A DNA stretch of 64,000 nt. It comes from Rhynchonema sp. JSB1_4 (Eukaryota > Nematoda > Chromadorea > Monhysterida > Xyalidae). The position numbers and the translations under genes were made by a program. The stretch spans positions 62,001 to 126,000 of the forward strand of contig JASAMV010006679.1 in the NCBI GenBank assembly GCA_030248065.1, in the 5' to 3' direction. Positions 11,622 to 25,459 of this stretch are shown here, in pieces; the first letter of the stretch is position 1, and every line of letters begins with the position of its first letter. The notes below the pieces were generated by a model that was not told where the DNA came from, did no database searches, and saw only the letters and a program-made list of their open reading frames with translations.

Positions 11622-14600
11622 TCAAAACAATAAATCCGAATTCTGTTGCGAAAACGATGTCGGCTCCTTGCCGGGAACGGGCGGTGCGTCGCCCTTTCCT
11701 TGATGATCAGGGCCAGGGCTCATTTCGTCACTCGATTGCGAATACGTTCGAACATTGGTGACACCCAGTTGGTAATCGTCATGGGACAGGTGGGAGGGCA
11801 CGAAATTGACCAGTGCTACAAAAGTAGTAAGAAAGAGTCATGGTCCGATGGTGCGTACAAAAATTAAACAACAAAAACCGGCCGCAGACAACTACCTCCA
11901 TTAGACATCACGGGTTGTCCGACACCCCCAATCATATTCGCCTTGGCGTCGCGTTCCGCTTGTTCGGCTTGCATGCTGAAGAAAATGTCGATCAAGTTTT
12001 TGAGCATCAAATGATCATTTCACTCAATGCCCGTTGATATTTATAGAATCGATTTGTTTGTTTGAGCATAAACTTCCGATAACCCGAAAACGATTAGAAA
12101 TACCGCCCCATATCTTTGTTTGAGCATAAACTTCCGATAACCCGAAAACGATTAGAAATACCGCCCCATATCACACCAGGTCTCCTAAGTGGCTGACATA
12201 ATTGCCCCGTTCCTACATTTGGAAAAAGTGGCGCGCAAATAAACAAACATCTAAATATCTGATTACGGGTCTGGTTTCACTGATCTCTATTTATCCAGGA
12301 CTTGGTCATCGACCAATCCTAATACACCAGGCGATTGAGCGCTGCGCACCTTTTTGGATAATAGACAAACACAATATAATCAGGACATCAGGTCTGATCG
12401 GAAATAGAAGGGAGAGTCTCGAAAAAATCAGGTTTTCAGAGCGTCGCTGCATTTAGGTTTGTTGTTGCTCTCAGCATATGGTTCGACGGTTCTCACCATG
12501 ATGTTAATGCACGTGATACCGACATTTATAGATCCTTCAGAAAACCTACATTTTCACCAATTGTCTGTATTGTTCATGCGTCACCTCCACGCCGTCCGAC
12601 CAATAATGTCCCTGGCCGTCCGATGTCAAACTGTTGGTTCGCATCGCCAACAGACTCTCTTCTTCGTACAGATACGCATTTGACGGACTTTTATGGAACT
12701 GTACCGATGATTGACGGGCAAAATTGGGCACATCGACGTTCGCGCTTTTCTGAAATTGATTCGTGACTTTTGTGAACGATATAAAACATGAACATCAACA
12801 TCATCATCATCAATCAGAATCATCAACAGAAAGAAAACGACGCGCTCCCCTTCACAAAATTGGTTCAACTATGCATCTCTGATACTGAGCGCGTCATACT
12901 ACTACATCTTTTTTCATTGTTTGTTGCTTCACTACGCTCACAGGCATCGTTTATGAAACACCGGTTGTAAAAGAGATAACGTCGCCATCGCCAGAATATA
13001 AGCACCACTAACTTATGAGTATCAGGTGCGCCCATTTCAGTTTTTTTTCAAACTACGATAAGCACCTTATGTTTGAGTTTAAAACACCACCTGTATCCGT
13101 GAGGTGCGAGCATCCAAGCATTATTATCGTTTCCCCTTCTCTGGCAGGTCACGATAGAAGCATTTCAAACGCAAAGTTTACCTATCGGCTTTCGACCAGC
13201 CAGTGCACAGGTACAAAGCACAAAGCACAAAAATATACCCGCCCTGTTGATGCTTTATCAAGTCACGCTGTGTTTCGTGCTGTGTTTGTCTGTATCTGAC
13301 CATGAAATCGTGCTCCAGATTTCAGTACACGATAAATTGATTCAAACAATATTTATGTCCCCGTTGGTTGAGCTGTTACGCATATTCCCTACATGCAAAT
13401 AAAATCAAATCGTCGATTTTTCACACTCGATTTCAAGTTCAACTGCTGTCAGTCACTGCATTCCACATGTGGTGATGTTGATCTGATTTGGTGCGTGACA
13501 AAGATACGCAGATGGATAGACATCATGATAATGTAGCACACAGTGATAGAATTGGTTGAGAAAAACAGCTCAGTGTTCGGTCCCAACAAGCGCTACATAT
13601 GAACGTGACGCACGTTTATTTTCGTTGGTGTCACAGTCACAATTTCAAAGTGTCAAGTTGTTGATGCTGACATGCACAGTGTGGTTGAAAAGCTGATTTA
13701 CCAAATCAAGGATTGCGCCTATCCCTATGACTTAATTTTTACCTCGGTGAGTGGACTTTCGGCCCACCTTGTAACTTTGATTATAGACATTAACACAAGA
13801 CGCCCATATGCACGCATGGAAAGGAGGGTCGAAAAAAACGAAAAGTTCAATGACTCTCGTTCATGTGAATAATCACACACGCACTACACCCACTTGTGCA
13901 ACAACCAACAATTGGTATTAACCTACATTTGCATGGTTCGGAAACGAACGTGTATTGTTATCATTTGTTTTGTTATTATTTTGAGTGATTGACTGACAGA
14001 TGGGTAAGACCACCAACATTTAAGAAATAAAACCAGAAAATATACAGCCCGCTCCGCTTTCCTAAAAATCTGGAGTGCAACAGAAACAACGCGAATTCAG
14101 TTAAGTCTAATCCAAGAGGACATTATTCGAACGTGCGCACGTGTTTCGAATCTAAATTTGCTTTTATCACTCCCATTCCCATCTAGTTCCAAAATAAAAT
14201 CCAACAACAAGAGCGCCCCTCTACTCGGGCTGGATTAAATTAATTCCAGTCATACAAGCAGCCAGCAGATTTGTGCATCGTGCGCACCCATTTACCCCAA
14301 ACATAACGGAAAAGGGCACATTGATACATCACGAAATGAAATCATTTCACAAACACGCACTCCCCCTGGGCATGTGTGTGCGTGACAAATGTGCTAAAAT
14401 GCATCACACGCCTGTCACAGCCCGGTAGCTGAACAATTTCAATTACACATACATACAACAATATTCGTCTCCATGTGATGATACTATGCTGGCTGGGCCT
14501 GGGCGTATAAATAATCACAACAAGCCGATTTGTTTGGTACGTGTGCATCTATGCAACGAATTATGCTCATTGACAGACGCGAAATGCGAATATCACACGA

Positions 14601-17600
14601 ATTCGAGCGGATTGCAGCTTTTCTCACCCCCAAACAGTGAAAAGGGTCATGGTCCTATCCCACCACGCGCTAACTTCCTTCAATTTCCAGTCTTCAAATT
14701 TCAAAGTATAGTTTACTTTACTCCCTTGTCACACAAACTGCCCATCCCCATTTCCCCCTTGTATCACTCCGTCACGCTGCTTTGTCCGTGACATCAGACA
14801 CCGACGACATGTAAACACGATAAAATTACTCGGAATCAGGAAACGCATGTCATGTGTTAATGGGCTGGGTTTGATTGAGATGGCCCATAAACATTCATTC
14901 GAACTTGACACCATGTCTGCGTGGATGTAAAGAACATTTTAAATATAGTAACCTCAACCTCTATCTTGGTTTCAGTGACACTGACAAAGTCATGAATATC
15001 TCAAAATTAACAGTGCACACCCGATTCACAGCTTTGTTTTCAAATGGCCATGATTTCAATTGAGTTCATCTAAACACAGGCCACAAACAATGACAAACAA
15101 TTCTCATTCACAACTTTTATGTGCATTGCGCACAAGCACACGTACGCGTGCAGACAACAAGTTGAGAACACCCGGAAACTAGGGCGTGTCACTTCACTTG
15201 TGCATGTAATCAAATGACCAATGAAACATCACTTGAGACAACACTTATTCCCTCAATAACAAGATGCGAGATTCACTCTCATGTTCAACACGCCTTGAGT
15301 TTCAGGCAGTTCCGGAATCCCACTGTATGTTTTATTTTATCGAGCATCAATCAACCTCAAGAGAACACACGACACAAACAGAGCGTGCAAAAGGCAAACA
15401 TACACACTCAATTGGTTCGTATGAAGTTTGAATGACAAAAGGTACATGCACAGAATGTATATGTACTTCCAATGTTCCGAGCGTCCATGAACAAAACAAA
15501 AACTGCGACCGAATAAAACTTGCCAACGGACTCACACTGCCAAAAACGTCAAAAATAAAAAACCGCATCACAAAATTATCCGCAAAATTGCAGTCCAATT
15601 CAGATGAGAAGCAACTGAGGTTGACCGCGCAAGGCGTAGCTGGCTGAGAATTTCAAAGAAATGTTCATGCTCAACAGTGGCAACAGTTCATGGAACAATC
15701 AGACTGTCATATTTGAATTTGAAACAAGGTGAATCCATTCACCGTCAGCACTTGGAACAAGTAGCGTCAAGCATTTCAGCATTCTAATCACGATTGACCA
15801 TTTGTAATTCCAGTTGCACTGGGCGGGCCTATTCGACAAAACCCCCATTACATCCTCTCTTTTTTCAAAAGCGCCAGGCGCTGGGAAAACGAGTCTGTGT
15901 ACGAATAGAAACACGTGTGCGCGCACGCAATCTGTGTGTGACAATTTCCAGCGCAAACCGCAATGTTTGTAACGTAATCCGTTGTTCAGTTCGATGGAGA
16001 GCACATAAATCAAAAAGAGATTACGAGCTCTGCGCGTACATACAGCAAATATACCAGTGAACGTGGTCGTTACCCCGTTACGGGCATTACTTTGCGACAG
16101 TCTCAAGGTCGGACCGACCGGCCGGAAAAGCGCCCCCCTAAATTCACCGCAAATCGAACAAACATCCAGTTATGTTTTTATTTGATTCCATTTTTAGCGC
16201 GCGATCTAAGATACATAGAGTACCACAATCCCCAAATATGGCTGGCCGTAGCGTAAGCAAACAAACGCTTGCTGTTGTTGTTACGCACAAAATTGGCCAT
16301 AATTTTTGCACATCCGCAACGAAAAAGCGGTACATGCACTGTGCACACACTAGCAAACAGACCAGAATAAAGCGTATGGGAAACCACAAGCGAAGTTCTG
16401 TATTCAAGTTCACATGAATGAGTGAACAATAGTCAATCAATAGGAAGTAAAAAGGGGTTGATTGCCACTGCTTGTTGTCAGAAAAATTTGTGGTAACGCC
16501 ATATTTCGGAACGTCCTATTGACCGACCGATATGACCTTTTCTTTTTGCCATTTGACATTTCTGAATCATTTGCCGCTGACTGCAAGCAAGAGCAAAATT
16601 GACCAAATTTGTGAAACGTTTACGTGATTGTCAAAACATTTTCGAGTCGACAACAACTCCGAACCACAGGCTCTTTATTCCATTATTTCTTGTCAACTTC
16701 ACCCCTAAAGCCCCAAACTCCTTCACGCTATCCCCTCTCACCGCCACTGCCACACCTTTCAATTCTGGTCCGTCGCACAACCACCCGCTCTCTCTATAAT
16801 AAAACGTAAACAAAACTTTTAGCGCGCGCGCCCAACCACTAAAACAAGCAGTATGCTATATACACACACACACATGGCAACAAAATAATAATATAAATGT
16901 GGATAAATAAATCGACAGCGAAAGCACACTCAGTCCACCTCAGCCGAGCTCTAACAAACGACAAACAACACAACTTCTACTAAAACGTCCGCCGCTCGTT
17001 CGCCACGTGCGGCACTGAACCACTACGAACTACTACGACCACAACAAATAGTCCACAACGTGAAAAACAAATAATCACTCTCGCACCTGCTTGCAGCTTA
17101 GTAGTTTGTCTTGCATTGAAGTGTATCTTGCATAGGTACGAGAGACAGGTTAGTGTGTGGCAGAACGAAGAAACTATGATTTTGATCACGGATACCGTAC
17201 AAGACCCACGCCAAGACCAGTCATACCAGCTAGTCATTCAGGGGGGATAAAAAAAGCAAAGTGGGTGGCTGGTGGATGTTTTTCAGCGCAAATTGGCAGC
17301 ACAGAAACAGGACATTCACCACACATTCATTCAACAATACGCACTTCAACGTCTGACTAACACCAGCTGTAGCACTTAACAGATTGTGGCCAACAAAACA
17401 AAACAATGGTGCTGACACATTTCGTGTTTTCTGGCTTCGATTCGGTAGTATCCGAGAACTTGCTAAAAGCATATATCAGTAAATGTCCATAAGCACAATT
17501 ACGCACCTTTGCTTGACTGCCTTTGCGTTCATTGGCAGCGAGATTACTCTTCCCACCGATCACAATACCATGCTGACCCTCAATCGTCACTTGTAGATCT

Positions 17601-20600
17601 TCGCGCAACGACGCCATAAAATCGGGTATGTCCTCCTCCTCGATCAGATTCAGCATTTTCTCGTACATTTCGCGCTGACGCTCCTGCAAAATGTGCATTT
17701 TATGGGTAACGGCTCGTTTATTGTTATAGTTTTGCTCGTTGTTTCCGACCGACGAAGAAACAACAATGTCCTGTCAAAGAATGTCACGCTGCCGACCCCG
17801 ACCGCACAAATTATATTCATCCAGACGGATGTAATAACCAGCGGTAAATCAGCTGGACCGACCAATGAACAAATGTTACGCAAACAACATGAAAAAAATG
17901 ATTAATTTGTGAAACCAATGTGTTATCAAAATGGCTCGACGAACCCAAATCTGAATCAAAAATACAATTCAGTTCAATCACAGAGTCGATCTGCGTCCAA
18001 GAACAGAACCAAAACGCAGTGGCAGTAATCAAACCAACCGAAAACGACACTGGTTTAGGCGGGCTGCGCTGTTCCACAATCTCTTCCTCGTTATGCTGTC
18101 CATTGTGCATCGATTGCGGTTCATATTGATCGATGTCCGAATCGTCATGTTCGGATGTGGATGCACTCGATGGCACCTGGTCGTCGTCATCACGGATCAC
18201 ACTCGAACGCGATATAGTCGGAATGGTCGAGTCACCGTTGAGCACCTGAGTCAGGGACACTTATGGAATTGGTTGACCACAAAGGGTGCACTCGCACTGA
18301 CGATGCCCTCATTATGCCATCCATGATGATTACAGTGTCATTGTGTGACAGTAACAGCATTGCTCGAGTCCGCCCAAGCACACGTTCCAATGGGCATGAT
18401 AACAAACGTCCTATGATTTCATCGGTACTCATGCCGATAACTAACTACAATTGTGCGAAAGCCAGCCGTTTACCATTATCATCGAAGCGTGGAGCTAGTG
18501 ATAGTGATCGAAGATTGGTGCAACAATTCTTGACTGTTGTGGTTCGCAAGAAACAAAAGCCATTTTGACTGAACGCAAGAAATTTTGCAAAAAACACGCC
18601 TATACAAACAGGCACACACCTTTATACCATCGTGATCAGACGTCGGTGTCGGCAAAGCAGTGTTATCATCAGCAATCCCTTCTACATTAATGTCAGGCGA
18701 TGGTGCAGTGTGTTTCACAACCTGTTAGAAGGGTGTAAATTGGTGTTACGTTGTATCAGGTAAAGTGCTTTGGGGGTACAAACAACACAAATGTCCAAGC
18801 AAATGCGTGGGTAATAGGGTACCCAACACAATACGTAAAGCCCAAACAAATGAATCACAAGGTGTAGCACGTGATTGTGAACAATGTGCAAATAAAGAGA
18901 AGCTGATAAAACAGAAAACACGCCAAATTTGAATTTCTGTTTTTGAAAGAGGACGAGAAAAAAGGCAATCCATTTGAACGAATAAGCGTCATTGTGAAAA
19001 AACACAAATGAAAAGCATACACACAATTAGACAACTTCGATTTTTTACAGAAAACTCCAAACGCACCCCTACCTCCACAGCAGTCTGTCGCCCGTCGCTA
19101 GCCGAATCCAGCACACTGCTGTTGCACGTTGTGCTCTCCACCGAGCTGCCCAACGAACCCGTCGGCGTAGCCGTTTTATGCTGCTCTTGAAACATCTGCC
19201 GTTTGCTGGCCACCGATGATGAACCCGTTGACTCCACGGACTGAACAATTATCGTTTTCTTAACTCATTGAAAATATTTTTATGAACAAAATTTGAAAAA
19301 AATCTCAACACATACATCCTTCGAGCCGCGTCTGTCCTTGCGCTGAAATTGGAAGGCGCGCTGATCCCTGGCTGATGGTGGTGTGCACTCAGCAACGGCA
19401 GCGTCGTCGCGATCACGCGTCAGATTGAATTTCTTGAGCAAACGACCCATTTCTTGCAGACCGGTCGAAACTGAGAAATATGATATTTCGGTTTGCTTAT
19501 GGTATGTCGGCCACCACCGGCGTTATATTCTGCCAAGTACGTCAATGTCACCAATATTGTGCTTGAAATTAATTAATGAGAAATAGATATGCCTGCGGCG
19601 TCGGCATGTGCGTGATTTTCGGGGCGAAAATCGTCAATCATAATAGAACACGAATTTCACTCGCCCCTCCGCTGACGCCCACGTAAAACTGTTCGCGCGG
19701 TGTAGGAGTCCACACGTTTCAGCGGGAAGCCGTTTCAGAGCTGAGGTGATCACTACCACAAAAAACGTCAAAATTCCAACAAAAAAAACATTCTTGACAC
19801 CTTCTTGCACGGTGACTGGTTTGCCGGGCGGCGGCACAGCGGGTCGTTTCAACAGCACTCTTTGTGGCGTGCTTGAGCCGCTGGCTGATGACGTCTGACT
19901 GCCTCCCGATCGTTGATCATTGCCGTCAATTATTGGCCGATCGATTGGCATCGACAGTGATCGATCAATAATCGATTGATGCTGATTCGCGACCACATCG
20001 TAACTGGTCGGTTCGCCCTCGGACAGCTCGGATGCGACGCTCGACAAACGTTGTTTGGCCGACGGAGGAAGTGGCTCGTCGGGCGGAGGACTTTGTTCGC
20101 ACAACGGGGGCGTGCCGTAGGTGAACACGGTCACTCTGCAAGCATTCGCAAATTAGCCCATCAACGACACACTTATGATACAGTTTTTGTTCAGCGCAAC
20201 GCGTGAGGCAAATCAACATATACCGTTCTTATGGTGTTGTTGGTTATTGTCCGGTTTTCGTATACTAATACTGCTATTCTGTTTGGTCAAAAAAAGAACA
20301 ATTACAAGTTTAGCTCAACTGAGAAAATGTTTAGCCAATGGCTCATAGTGACGCGAGCACGAATGGATTGCAATGTGTGTGACCAAAGAACCATCAAAAC
20401 AAACAAAACGAAAACCAAACAACACTCCTGCTTCGACTCAAACGTACTTGTTCAACGCGGATGGCGGTGTGATAGTATGCGGTGGATCGGGCGGGTTTCG
20501 AACCTCGTTGCTGTAGAACAATGCCGGCGACGAAACCACTGAGCTACCGGACACATCCAACTGTTCGTCATTATTGGTGCCACCAGCCTTGTGTTGTTGT

Positions 20601-22125
20601 TGTGAGACTGAGACCGGACGTAGTTTGACCCGCATAAATTCAGGTTCGGGCGGTGGTGGAGGGGCAGCGGGCCGGGCCGATCGCGCCTTGTTGGGGTCGG
20701 AGGGCACCACCAAAGCCTTTGGAGGGACACTGATCCCGTGAGGTGCGGCGGGCGGTTGCAGTTGAATCATGATCACCGACGAGTGCGTTCCACCGGCCTG
20801 GACAGGTGGAGCACCGGACATCATCAGGTCGGACGTGGAACGCGACACTTCGCGACTGTCCACCATCAGCTCGTTCGACAACTGGCCCTGCGCGATCAGG
20901 CAAGAAATGTTTTGATCACGTTATAAATTGTGCTCATTAGTTCAATCGGCGTTAACTCAGTCCATCACTCAGCGCTAAAGAAAGTCATAGAAATTCAATC
21001 CCCCCAAACAACCAGCCAACCTGTTTGCTCGAATATCGACTAGTCTTGTTCTGGTTGCTCTTGTCCTTAGCTGCATGGCGCGGATTCCGATCGAAATACT
21101 TTGTGGGAGGGGAAATGGTGAGATCCTCGACGCTGGCAAATTGTTGATGGATGGTTTTGGCTGCGGGATGATGATTGCTGGACTGTTGTTGGGGTATTGC
21201 TGTGCTGGACGCACTATGCGTCACTCCAGGACCATTTTGGGTCACCGTCACACTGGTGTTGTTGTTATTGTTGTTGCGAGACGCGCTGACGGCTTCGGCC
21301 AATAATAGAAATCGCTCTCGCAAACGGCGCACGATGCCCGGACCGTAGGGCAGTGTCTGCAGACAGGCATTCACGAACATGGTGCTTTGACAACTTTTTT
21401 TTTTCAATTTGATATATTGCTCAATGTTTGCGGAGTAACTTGATCTTTCATCAGTGAATGACTCTTTCTTGACAAAGTGAAGCTTTACGTTTGTCAGCAA
21501 AAAGAGTGCTATGTTTACCGTTGTCATGGTCTAAAACTAATTAAAACCGAAGCAAACAGGGCACGAAACACGAACAACAATTCAAACTCAGCGCACATTT
21601 GACGGCGAGCTTGAGCCGCTGGACGCCGTTTCCACGCCACTACTAGTCTCATCTCCCTGTGGCTGGTGACTGACAAATAACGGCTCGTATTTGGCTGTTG
21701 TGCGCTGGTGCTCCTTCGTCGGTCGATAGTCCATCGTGTTGTTGTTGTCGCAGTCGATTGTCGGTTCGATCTGGGAAAAATTATTTTGCTTTATTATTGT
21801 CAGCTAATTAAATTGCGTGAGCACATTGGCGCAAGTGGCGGTGGCGTTTTCGCGAGAAGCTGGCCATTATTTTCGTGAAATATAAACCGAACAAGCGAGA
21901 CAACAGAACAAAAGAGTTTTTCCGAAAACTTTTATTTTTAAAAATCAAGTCTAAAATTCGTCTCGCAAGTTACATTGTGACAAATTTCAAAACCTGTTGT
22001 CTATCACCATCGGTGGTCCCGATCAACGTTTCAACGGGAGGCACCTCCTCCTCTTGATGGTCGTGTCGCAATTTCTCTTGTCGCATCCACGGATTGTTGC
22101 GCACAAAACCCAGACGACCGGACAT
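11622..22125 (-). CDS. Unrecognised ~998-residue Ser/Pro-rich protein, 15 exons
   Basis: Exons (minus order): 22125-21994, 21770-21597, 21467-21021, 20887-20448, 20135-19801, 19470-19316, 19240-19073, 18721-18620, 18528-18474, 18440-18298, 18245-18051, 17683-17507, 12749-12550, 11975-11896, 11815-11622. Phases agree at every junction and the sum is 2997 nt. The start of exon 3 is the weakest point (an internal ATG at 21380 is an alternative). The protein begins MSGRLGFVRNNPWMRQEKLR. Long disordered stretches are rich in Ser, Pro, Gln and Asn, including a PPPPP run and an FMRVKLRPV motif. More ordered islands are VSTGLQEMGRLLKKFNLTRD, RQREMYEKMLNLIEEEDIPD and a helix at EQYRQLVKIMQAEQAERDAK. 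It ends in SDLLF. No enzyme motif or membrane segment is evident. A scaffold or cytoskeletal adaptor is a guess. Intron 12 spans 4.8 kb. Confidence 0.75.
12057..12172 (+). repeat. Perfect 58-bp tandem duplication in intron 13
   Basis: TTTGTTTGAGCATAAACTTC through CCGCCCCATATC occurs twice head to tail (12057-12114, 12115-12172) without a mismatch that I can see. It is a recent duplication inside an intron of the Ser/Pro-rich gene. Confidence 0.85.
12751..17506. other. Intron 12 of the Ser/Pro-rich gene; no nested gene recognised
   Basis: 4.8 kb with no exon-like frame, repeat family or RNA that I can support on either strand. A CA-repeat lies at 16862-16874. Confidence 0.5.
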
Positions 22126-22640
22126 TCTGCTCCTCACCAGACGCGAAGGTGACTACCAGTTCGTGACGATGGCCAGCTTTTTTGTTTCCTTTAACGGTCA
22201 CTTCGATTAAATAATATTGGAATGTTCAATTCTTTCACTCGTCTGTCTCGTGCCAACTGGGCGCCATCTTTATTGTCCGACTTCGTTTCACGATCGCCTC
22301 CCTTAAATGCGACCCAATAATATTCCCACGTCGCTTGTCTGTTCTGCTGTCCTGTCTGTTTTCAGTCGCCCACCTTCACGCCTCCCTTGAAAGTCAGGAA
22401 CAGATCTGAAATGCAAACGGATTTGTATTTTAAAGATTTTATGACATGACCTTTACTGGAAAAATTACCGGTAATTTATTTTTCGAAGAAAAATGTGTTT
22501 TTTGGTCTAACATGGCAAAAAAATTCATTTGGGTCCGAAACTATGTTACAAAATTGAAGAGGCGAAAACAGGTGAAAACAAGGCTTTTTCGGGCCTACAA
22601 TACAGACGCGGCACTTGTTAAGCCGTAAACAAGCAAAAAA
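22126..22640. promoter_or_regulatory. Presumed promoter and 5' leader of the Ser/Pro-rich gene
   Basis: Unique sequence between the first coding exon and the repeat pile. No specific motif was identified. The assignment is positional. Confidence 0.3.
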
Positions 22641-23606
22641 CTGCCTAAAATTAGGTGTCTCGCCCTTCGAAATTCCTTAAGTACTGGTAATTTATTTGGA
22701 AAAAAACGGGTTTTTTCCCGAAAAAAACCGTTTTTTTCCAAAAATATAAATTACTGACCCACTGGGCACTATATTTAAAAGTCCAAAATCCCGGCCCGAC
22801 CCGATTTTGGGGTGAAAGGAAAAAACGTCCAGAAAAGCCAAAATTTGCAAAATTTTCTTCGTGCCCGGCCTGAACCTGCAAATAAATACCCAATACCTGG
22901 TATCGGATACGGACACCCAATACCAGGTATTGGGTGGGTATTGGGTTCAGGTTTTTTTATTTCAAAATCGGCCAGTAGCAATTGCTACTAAAACGGCAAT
23001 TTTTAGTAGCAACTTTTTGAAGGAAACTTTTTCAGTGTTTTGTTGTTTTTGAGTCCCATTAGTCACGTGTAATCAGACGATAACACCGAGCGCAAGACAG
23101 ACTGCAACAATGCGCGCGAAACGCGCTAATTTTTTGACTTTGGTCTGGCCACTTTAACTTATGATTCCGTTATGTGTGACTTGTGAGGTTCGTAAGATCC
23201 ACTGCAAGGTTGACAAGCGAAAGCGAATCGCTTAAGTTTTGTCTTTGTTTTTATCTGTGAGTATGAAGCAAATCTTCTAGCAGTACTTTTTGCTCGAGAA
23301 TTTAGCTGGATATCTCTTGTTTCTCATAATCATAGCCATTCGTGTTTCAAAAGCTAAAGACCCAAATGATCAGTAAAATACGAATGCCAGTGAGTGAAGT
23401 GTTCAACCGTTACTTGGCGTGGCGACACACCAGCTCACAACTTGTGACCATAAGAATAAATCAAGCAACGCGCGAAGCGCAAAACTTTTGTATTTTTGGG
23501 GCTAAGTCGCTTAAGAAAGTAAAGTTCGGATACCCTAGATATATGGTATATTTTTTGCTACTAAACCCTGAAATCTAAGGAGCAACTTGCTACTAAACCT
23601 GAATTT
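22641..23606. repeat. Mixed repeats: AAAACGGTTTT hairpin, GGTATTGGGT units, AGTAGCAA family
   Basis: 22680-22760 is a GGAAAAAAACCG-type palindrome (family F). 22885-22955 repeats CCCAATACC on both strands. 22970-23610 is bounded by AGTAGCAATTGCTACTAAAA at the left and TGCTACTAAACCTGAATTTT at the right, suggesting one more inverted-repeat element. No genes. Confidence 0.5.
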
Positions 23607-23648
23607 TTTAGTAGCCGCCGCACGACGGAAAAAAGGGGTAGGTATACT

Positions 23649-24471
23649 CAGTGTAGTTCCTGGTCCGGCGGGGAAATTAGTGTACCTCCCTACTTTTTCG
23701 GAGGGGAAATTAGTGTACCTCCCTGGGGGGAAGGGGGGAAGACCCAAAATCAGGAAAAAGTCACTTTTTGAGGTAGAAAAGTTGACCCATTTTTACCCCT
23801 TTTTGGAAAAATTTCTTCATAAAAAGGGTATTTTGGCGACTTTTGAGAACATTGACCTAAAAATCACACATTTTAGGCCTAAAAATGCCCATTTTAGGCC
23901 TAAAGATGGACATTTTAGGCAAAAATTAGGGAAATTAGTGTACCTGGAGGGGTATTTAGTGTACTAGTGTACCTTGGTCGGGGAAATTAGTGTACCTTTG
24001 GGCAGTGTGGTGGCAGGCCAATCGACCCAAGATACCCTAGGGGGGGAACGTTTCGGACTTACTCGAGATACCCCCAGAGGCTACCCAAGATACCCCTATG
24101 GTCCGTCAAAAGGCGAAAAAAGGCCGTTTTTCGCGTGCAATTTTACTGCAAAATTGGCCTAAAAATGGGTATTTTTTGACATTGTTGCCGAAAATTGGCC
24201 TTAAATGACCATTTTTGGGTGTTTCGCGCGATTTCTGGGGGTCCCGAGGTCGAAAAACACCTATTTTTGCCTTTGAAAACCATAAATCTACTTACTCGAG
24301 ATACCCTTTGGGGTCGGCTCGAGATAGATACCCTTCCCCCCCATCCCCCCTAAGGGTCGACTCGAGATAGATACCCCTTAGGGGGGAATCCCCCCCATCC
24401 CCCCAGCCACTACAGTGCCTTTGGGGGCAGACTGCTTTGGGGGGTCCCCCCTCCCCCCAGGAACTACACTG
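23649..24471 (+). mobile_element. Family C hAT-like MITE (GGGGAAATTAG subfamily) with perfect 8-bp duplication
   Basis: TIRs CAGTGTAGTTCCTGG and CCAGGAACTACACTG. GGTATACT is duplicated at 23641-23648 and 24472-24479. The words GGGGAAATTAGTGTACC repeat near both ends, and the core is as in other family C copies. It is interrupted by the element at 24003-24417. Confidence 0.88.
24003..24417 (+). mobile_element. Family L hAT-like MITE with perfect 8-bp duplication
   Basis: CAGTGTGGTGGCAGGC and CCAGCCACTACAGTG termini. CCTTTGGG is duplicated at 23995-24002 and 24418-24425. GATACCCC/ACTCGAGATA words repeat near both ends. Termini are related to family D but the internal words differ. Confidence 0.88.
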
Positions 24472-24543
24472 GGTATACTAACCGCCGCGCCGGACCAGGA
24501 GCTACACTGCTACTGCTGGTTGGTTAGTTGCTCGTCTCTGAAG

Positions 24544-24909
24544 CAGAGATTAGGTAGGATCGGGCCGTCCCGGGCCGGAGATTTAGAGGTTCGGTCCGGG
24601 CCGGACTTGCCTCCACCGGCCCGACCCGGACCCGGCCCGAAACGCTCAAATTTCAAGCCAAAAGCGCCTTTTTGACCAAAAATCTGCCTGCAAAAATTGC
24701 GCTTCGCGCAGAATATGAGGAACATTTTTTGTGGGCCCAAATGGACCCGGTTCACAGAAACCGAATCACACAAAACATAAAAATGCCTTCAGAAACCAAG
24801 AAAGTTTGGAAATTTTGGCCTTTTTTGACCATTTTTTCCTTTGGCCGGCCCCAAACTCGGGCCGGGCCGGGCCGAGCTTACCCGGCCCGGCCCGATCCTA
24901 ATCTATATG
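24544..24909 (+). mobile_element. Family M hAT-like MITE (GGGCCGG-rich)
   Basis: Left AGATTAGGTAGGATCGGGCC and right GGCCCGATCCTAATCTATATG form an imperfect inverted repeat, with GGGCCGGGCC words at both sides. CTCTGAAG occurs on both flanks (24536-24543, 24910-24917). The outermost bases are CA...TG. The same GGCCCGGCCCGA words appear in the tandem array at 45136. Confidence 0.7.
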
Positions 24910-25068
24910 CTCTGAAGAATGAAGATGAAGGTACCGTAAAAACCTAAATACAGCACCCCTGGGAATAGAGCCCCCCGTAATACACCCCCCAAAAGGGGTC
25001 AGTGAATTAATAGAGCCCCCTTAAGTAACAGTGGTGTAGCTACCCAGGCGGGGCGGCAACCTACTGTA

Positions 25069-25459
25069 CAGTGTAGTTCCTGGGGGGGAGGGGGGGTCCC
25101 CCCTAAGGTACACTAACCGCCGCGACCAAGGTACACTAGTACACTAACCGCCGCGCCAGGTACACTAACCGCCTCAATTTTTGCCTAAAATCGGCATTTT
25201 TAGGCCTAAAATGGGCATTTTTAGGCCTAAAATGGGTGATTTTTAGGTCGATGTTGTCAAAAGTCGCCAAAATACCCTTTTTATGAAGAATTTTTTCCAA
25301 AAAGGGGCAAAAATCGGTCAAATTTTCTACCTCAAAAAGTGACTTTTTACCGAATTTGGGTCTTTCCCCCCCCCTTCCCCCCCAGGGAGGTACACTAACC
25401 GCCGCACGGAAAAAAGGGGTAGGTACACTAACCGCCGCGCCGGACCAGGAACTACACTG
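25069..25459 (-). mobile_element. Family C hAT-like MITE, perfect 8-bp duplication
   Basis: 391 bp between CAGTGTAGTTCCTGG and CCAGGAACTACACTG. CTACTGTA is duplicated at 25061-25068 and 25460-25467. Removing the element restores the family B sequence CAACCTACTGTACCACCC. It carries GGTACACTAACCGCCGC words, five or more copies. Confidence 0.92.

Larger units (their letters stand above)
23607..24510 (-). mobile_element. Outer family C fragment hosting two nested elements
   Basis: 23607-23648 (CCGCCGCACGACGG...GGTAGGTATACT) and 24480-24510 (AACCGCCGCGCCGGACCAGG to the CTACACTG terminus) are the right arm of a GCGGCGGTTAG-type family C element. It was split at GGTATACT by the element at 23649-24471. 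Its left arm is missing. Confidence 0.7.

Noticed and set aside
15699..16106. 135-codon minus-strand ORF inside intron 12 of the Ser/Pro-rich gene
   Set aside because: Composition is unlike the flanking exons and no phase-compatible splice sites join it to them.
20465..20550. tRNA-like A box (TAGCTCAGTGGT) and B box (GGTTCGAAACC) on the minus strand
   Set aside because: The arms do not pair: the T stem has mismatches and the D arm lacks a 3' partner. The segment is also in frame within exon 4 of the Ser/Pro-rich gene.
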